Position numbers and translations under genes: made by a program | In this document: positions 62,412 through 64,000 of the stretch, in pieces | Position numbering within the stretch: the first letter of the stretch is position 1 | Layout: the number at the start of each line of letters is the position of its first letter | Origin: Bartonella sp. WD16.2 | GTDB taxonomy: Bacteria; Pseudomonadota; Alphaproteobacteria; Rhizobiales; Rhizobiaceae | DNA length: 64,000 nt | Assembly (NCBI RefSeq): GCF_002022505.1 | Contig: NZ_CP019781.1 | Span: forward strand, 1,449,501 to 1,513,500 | Reading direction: 5' to 3' | The notes under the pieces: generated by a model | The model's input: only the letters and a program-made list of their open reading frames with translations | What the model was told of the DNA's origin: nothing | Database searches by the model: none

Positions 62412-63077
62412 TTACAATACCTCCGGAAAATGCTCTTCTAAATCGCTATCAGGTCCACATTTTTCTCTCAAGCCCTGTTTGATGTCTTCAGACATATTTT
62501 TCAACTGGTTCATATGATTCATATCTGCATCATGAAAAGTATCAAACACTAAAGCAGCAATATCAGCCCCAAATTTAGACAACAATACATCTACTTTTAA
62601 ATTCTCATCTGTCAAAAAAGCTTCCACCACATTTGCAGAAAGGTTGAGTATATAAGCCTTTTCCATCAATTTGCGATGGGTGTGTAAATGCTCTAAAATT
62701 TGTGCTGTCATCACACCCTCCCTCTTTGTTCCATTAAGACTCAACTCCTTATTAAAAGCCATAATATTTTGCTCAAGCACCGTGTCATAAAAGGCTGCAT
62801 ATTGATAAATCAATTGGCGTGAATGCACCACAGGAAAACCACAAAGAGACTGCATTGTTTGTTGTGGAGAAGTAATCATTGGTTGAAAAATTTTTTCGCT
62901 TTCTTTCATTAAGCGATAGGCAAAAACAAAAACTGTTGCATCGATGCTTTGCATTTCTTTTATTTCATTGCTTTTAATCACATCTGTAACCGATGATTGG
63001 ATAACTGATGACTGTGCTCCTACTCCTCCTAAAAGCCAAGCAACAATAAAAACCACAAACCTCATCATTTTTTTCAA
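62412..63077 (-). CDS. Secreted protein of unknown function (DUF2059-like)
   Basis: Protein of 221 residues with a signal peptide (MRFVVFIVAWLLGGVGAQSS). The mature part is helical and shows YQYAAFYDTVLEQNIMAFNKELS and a second helix with two possible disulphide cysteines overall. The pattern resembles DUF2059 periplasmic proteins only loosely. The start is a TTG at 63077 with GAAGG five bases upstream; the ATG codons three and four triplets later are too far from that site. It lies between priA and atpH in the same direction. Confidence 0.6.
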   Translation of the reverse strand: MKKMMRFVVFIVAWLLGGVGAQSSVIQSSVTDVIKSNEIKEMQSIDATVFVFAYRLMKESEKIFQPMITSPQQTMQSLCGFPVVHSRQLIYQYAAFYDTVLEQNIMAFNKELSLNGTKREGVMTAQILEHLHTHRKLMEKAYILNLSANVVEAFLTDENLKVDVLLSKFGADIAALVFDTFHDADMNHMNQLKNMSEDIKQGLREKCGPDSDLEEHFPEVL

Positions 63078-63140
63078 AACTACCTTCTCTCAAACAATAT
63101 TTTTTTCAACAAACATATTCACTTTTTATTGCTTTATTTT

Positions 63141-64000
63141 TTAAAGAAAACTTTGTGGATCAATGTCAATTTGAACTTGAACTGAACCAGGTCTTTTGGG
63201 TGCATTTGCAATCATTTCACGAATAAATCCTTGCATATCAAACGAACGCTGCCCGTGCAGCAAAAGTCGAAAACGATATCGCCCACGCACAAGTGCCAGT
63301 TGTGCTTCTGCTGGCCCCATCAGTGATACACCCTGTACTGTTGGTGCAACCTGACGTAACACGCGTGCATAATTTTCTGCAGCCTTGCGTTCCTTTGAAG
63401 ATACAATTAAAGATGCAAGCCGTCCATAAGGCGGTAAATGATAATGCTGACGTGTGGCAATCTCGCGCGTATAAAAATTCTCGCGTTGTTGCGAAAGCAA
63501 TGCCTGTATGACCGGATGATCTGGTTGATAGGTTTGCAACAATCCTAAACTTTCCAACCCCATACGCCCAGCCCTTCCTGTAACTTGTGATAAAAGCTGA
63601 AAAGTGCGTTCACTTGCCCGTAAATCACCATTAGCAAGACCAAGATCAGCATCAATCACCCCAACCAGAGAAAGACCAGGGAAATGATGTCCCTTAGCCA
63701 CCAACTGTGTCCCAATAATAATATCCACATCCTTGTTTGCAATTGCTGCTAATTCTCGTCGCAACTGTCCTATTCCACCTTTTAAATCCGTTGACAAAAT
63801 CAGCAAACGCGCCTGTGGGAAAAGTTCGCGTACCTCCTCTGCAATCCTTTCCACCCCCGGGCCACAAGCAACAAGATGATCAAGCGTCCCACATTCAGGA
63901 CACGCCTCTGGAATAGCCTCATAATAACCACAATGATGACATTTAAGTTGACCATACAAACGGTGTTCAACCAACCAACTTGAGCAATTGATACAATGAA
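63141..64000 (-). CDS. priA: Primosomal helicase PriA, C-terminal part (5' end outside the window)
   Basis: The frame is open to the window edge, so this is a partial gene. The zinc-binding cysteines are visible as CINCSSWLVEHR, CHHCGY and CPECG. The helicase C-terminal motifs follow: DIIIGTQLVAKGHHFPGLSLVGVIDADLGL and the arginine-rich motif VI QLLSQVTGRAGR. The C-terminal domain (LLHGQRSFDMQGFIREM) is complete. PriA restarts collapsed replication forks. In relatives it often lies just upstream of the atp operon, as here. Confidence 0.95.
   Translation of the reverse strand, partial: HCINCSSWLVEHRLYGQLKCHHCGYYEAIPEACPECGTLDHLVACGPGVERIAEEVRELFPQARLLILSTDLKGGIGQLRRELAAIANKDVDIIIGTQLVAKGHHFPGLSLVGVIDADLGLANGDLRASERTFQLLSQVTGRAGRMGLESLGLLQTYQPDHPVIQALLSQQRENFYTREIATRQHYHLPPYGRLASLIVSSKERKAAENYARVLRQVAPTVQGVSLMGPAEAQLALVRGRYRFRLLLHGQRSFDMQGFIREMIANAPKRPGSVQVQIDIDPQSFL

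Overview
The window is A+T-rich chromosomal DNA of an alphaproteobacterium of the order Hyphomicrobiales (Rhizobiales), most likely a Bartonella. The basis is gene content and local order: TrcR, RcdA, GapR, CarD, the sigma-32 factor RpoH, a Tol-Pal cluster joined to ruvCAB, an atp operon in the order HAGDC, and a cationic N-terminal leader on the ATP synthase beta subunit that I associate with Bartonella from general knowledge. The species cannot be named from the sequence. I see no rRNA, tRNA, prophage, insertion sequence or CRISPR array.

Layout. 1-0.95 kb: two small envelope genes closed by a strong terminator. 2.4-10.7 kb, minus strand: pal, cpoB (frame broken by tandem repeats), tilS, ftsH and glmM, which is the distal half of the usual alphaproteobacterial tol-pal block. 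11.2-13.1 kb: divergent trcR and yebC. 13.8-21.9 kb: rpmE, an ABC exporter, suhB-efp, a Sel1 protein, a ThiE-like gene, an OpgC-like gene and rcdA. 22.8-29.6 kb, plus strand: ruvC-ruvA-ruvB-ybgC-tolQ-tolR-tolA-tolB, the other half of the tol-pal block. 30.6-36.2 kb, minus strand: a central-carbon cluster tkt-gap-pgk-fba. 36.5-39.9 kb: a DUF4164 gene and zapA, a pyruvate kinase pseudogene, a DUF1036 gene and gapR. 39.9-44.0 kb: uup, an array of small lipoprotein genes and gene remnants, and thiN. 44.2-50.1 kb: an M48 protease, rpoH, the C-terminal half of an MgpS-type helicase, fdxA and carD. 50.5-57.0 kb: rpmF, ispA, ispG, a DUF883-like gene and an EmrAB-like efflux pair. 57.0-62.2 kb: the F1 operon atpHAGDC. 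62.4-64.0 kb: a secreted protein and the 3' part of priA, which runs off the window.

Two themes stand out. First, most long intergenic gaps are filled with locus-specific direct repeats (periods about 102, 134, 175, 250, 274 and 390 bp) whose plus strand is rich in A, C and T and poor in G, whatever the direction of the flanking genes. Similar small expansions have entered the coding parts of tilS, ybgC and cpoB. Second, several normally intact genes carry frame lesions. pyk has a nonsense codon and a frameshift. cpoB is broken by 71-bp units inside a 72-bp repeat array. The atpD leader is out of frame at a run of six A that forms a perfect A AAA AAG slippery heptamer, at which a -1 shift would restore the expected protein. 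The tandem lipoprotein array, each unit with its own sigma-70-like promoter, is the clearest locally amplified gene family.

All functional calls rest on reading motifs and gene order by eye. No database search was made.
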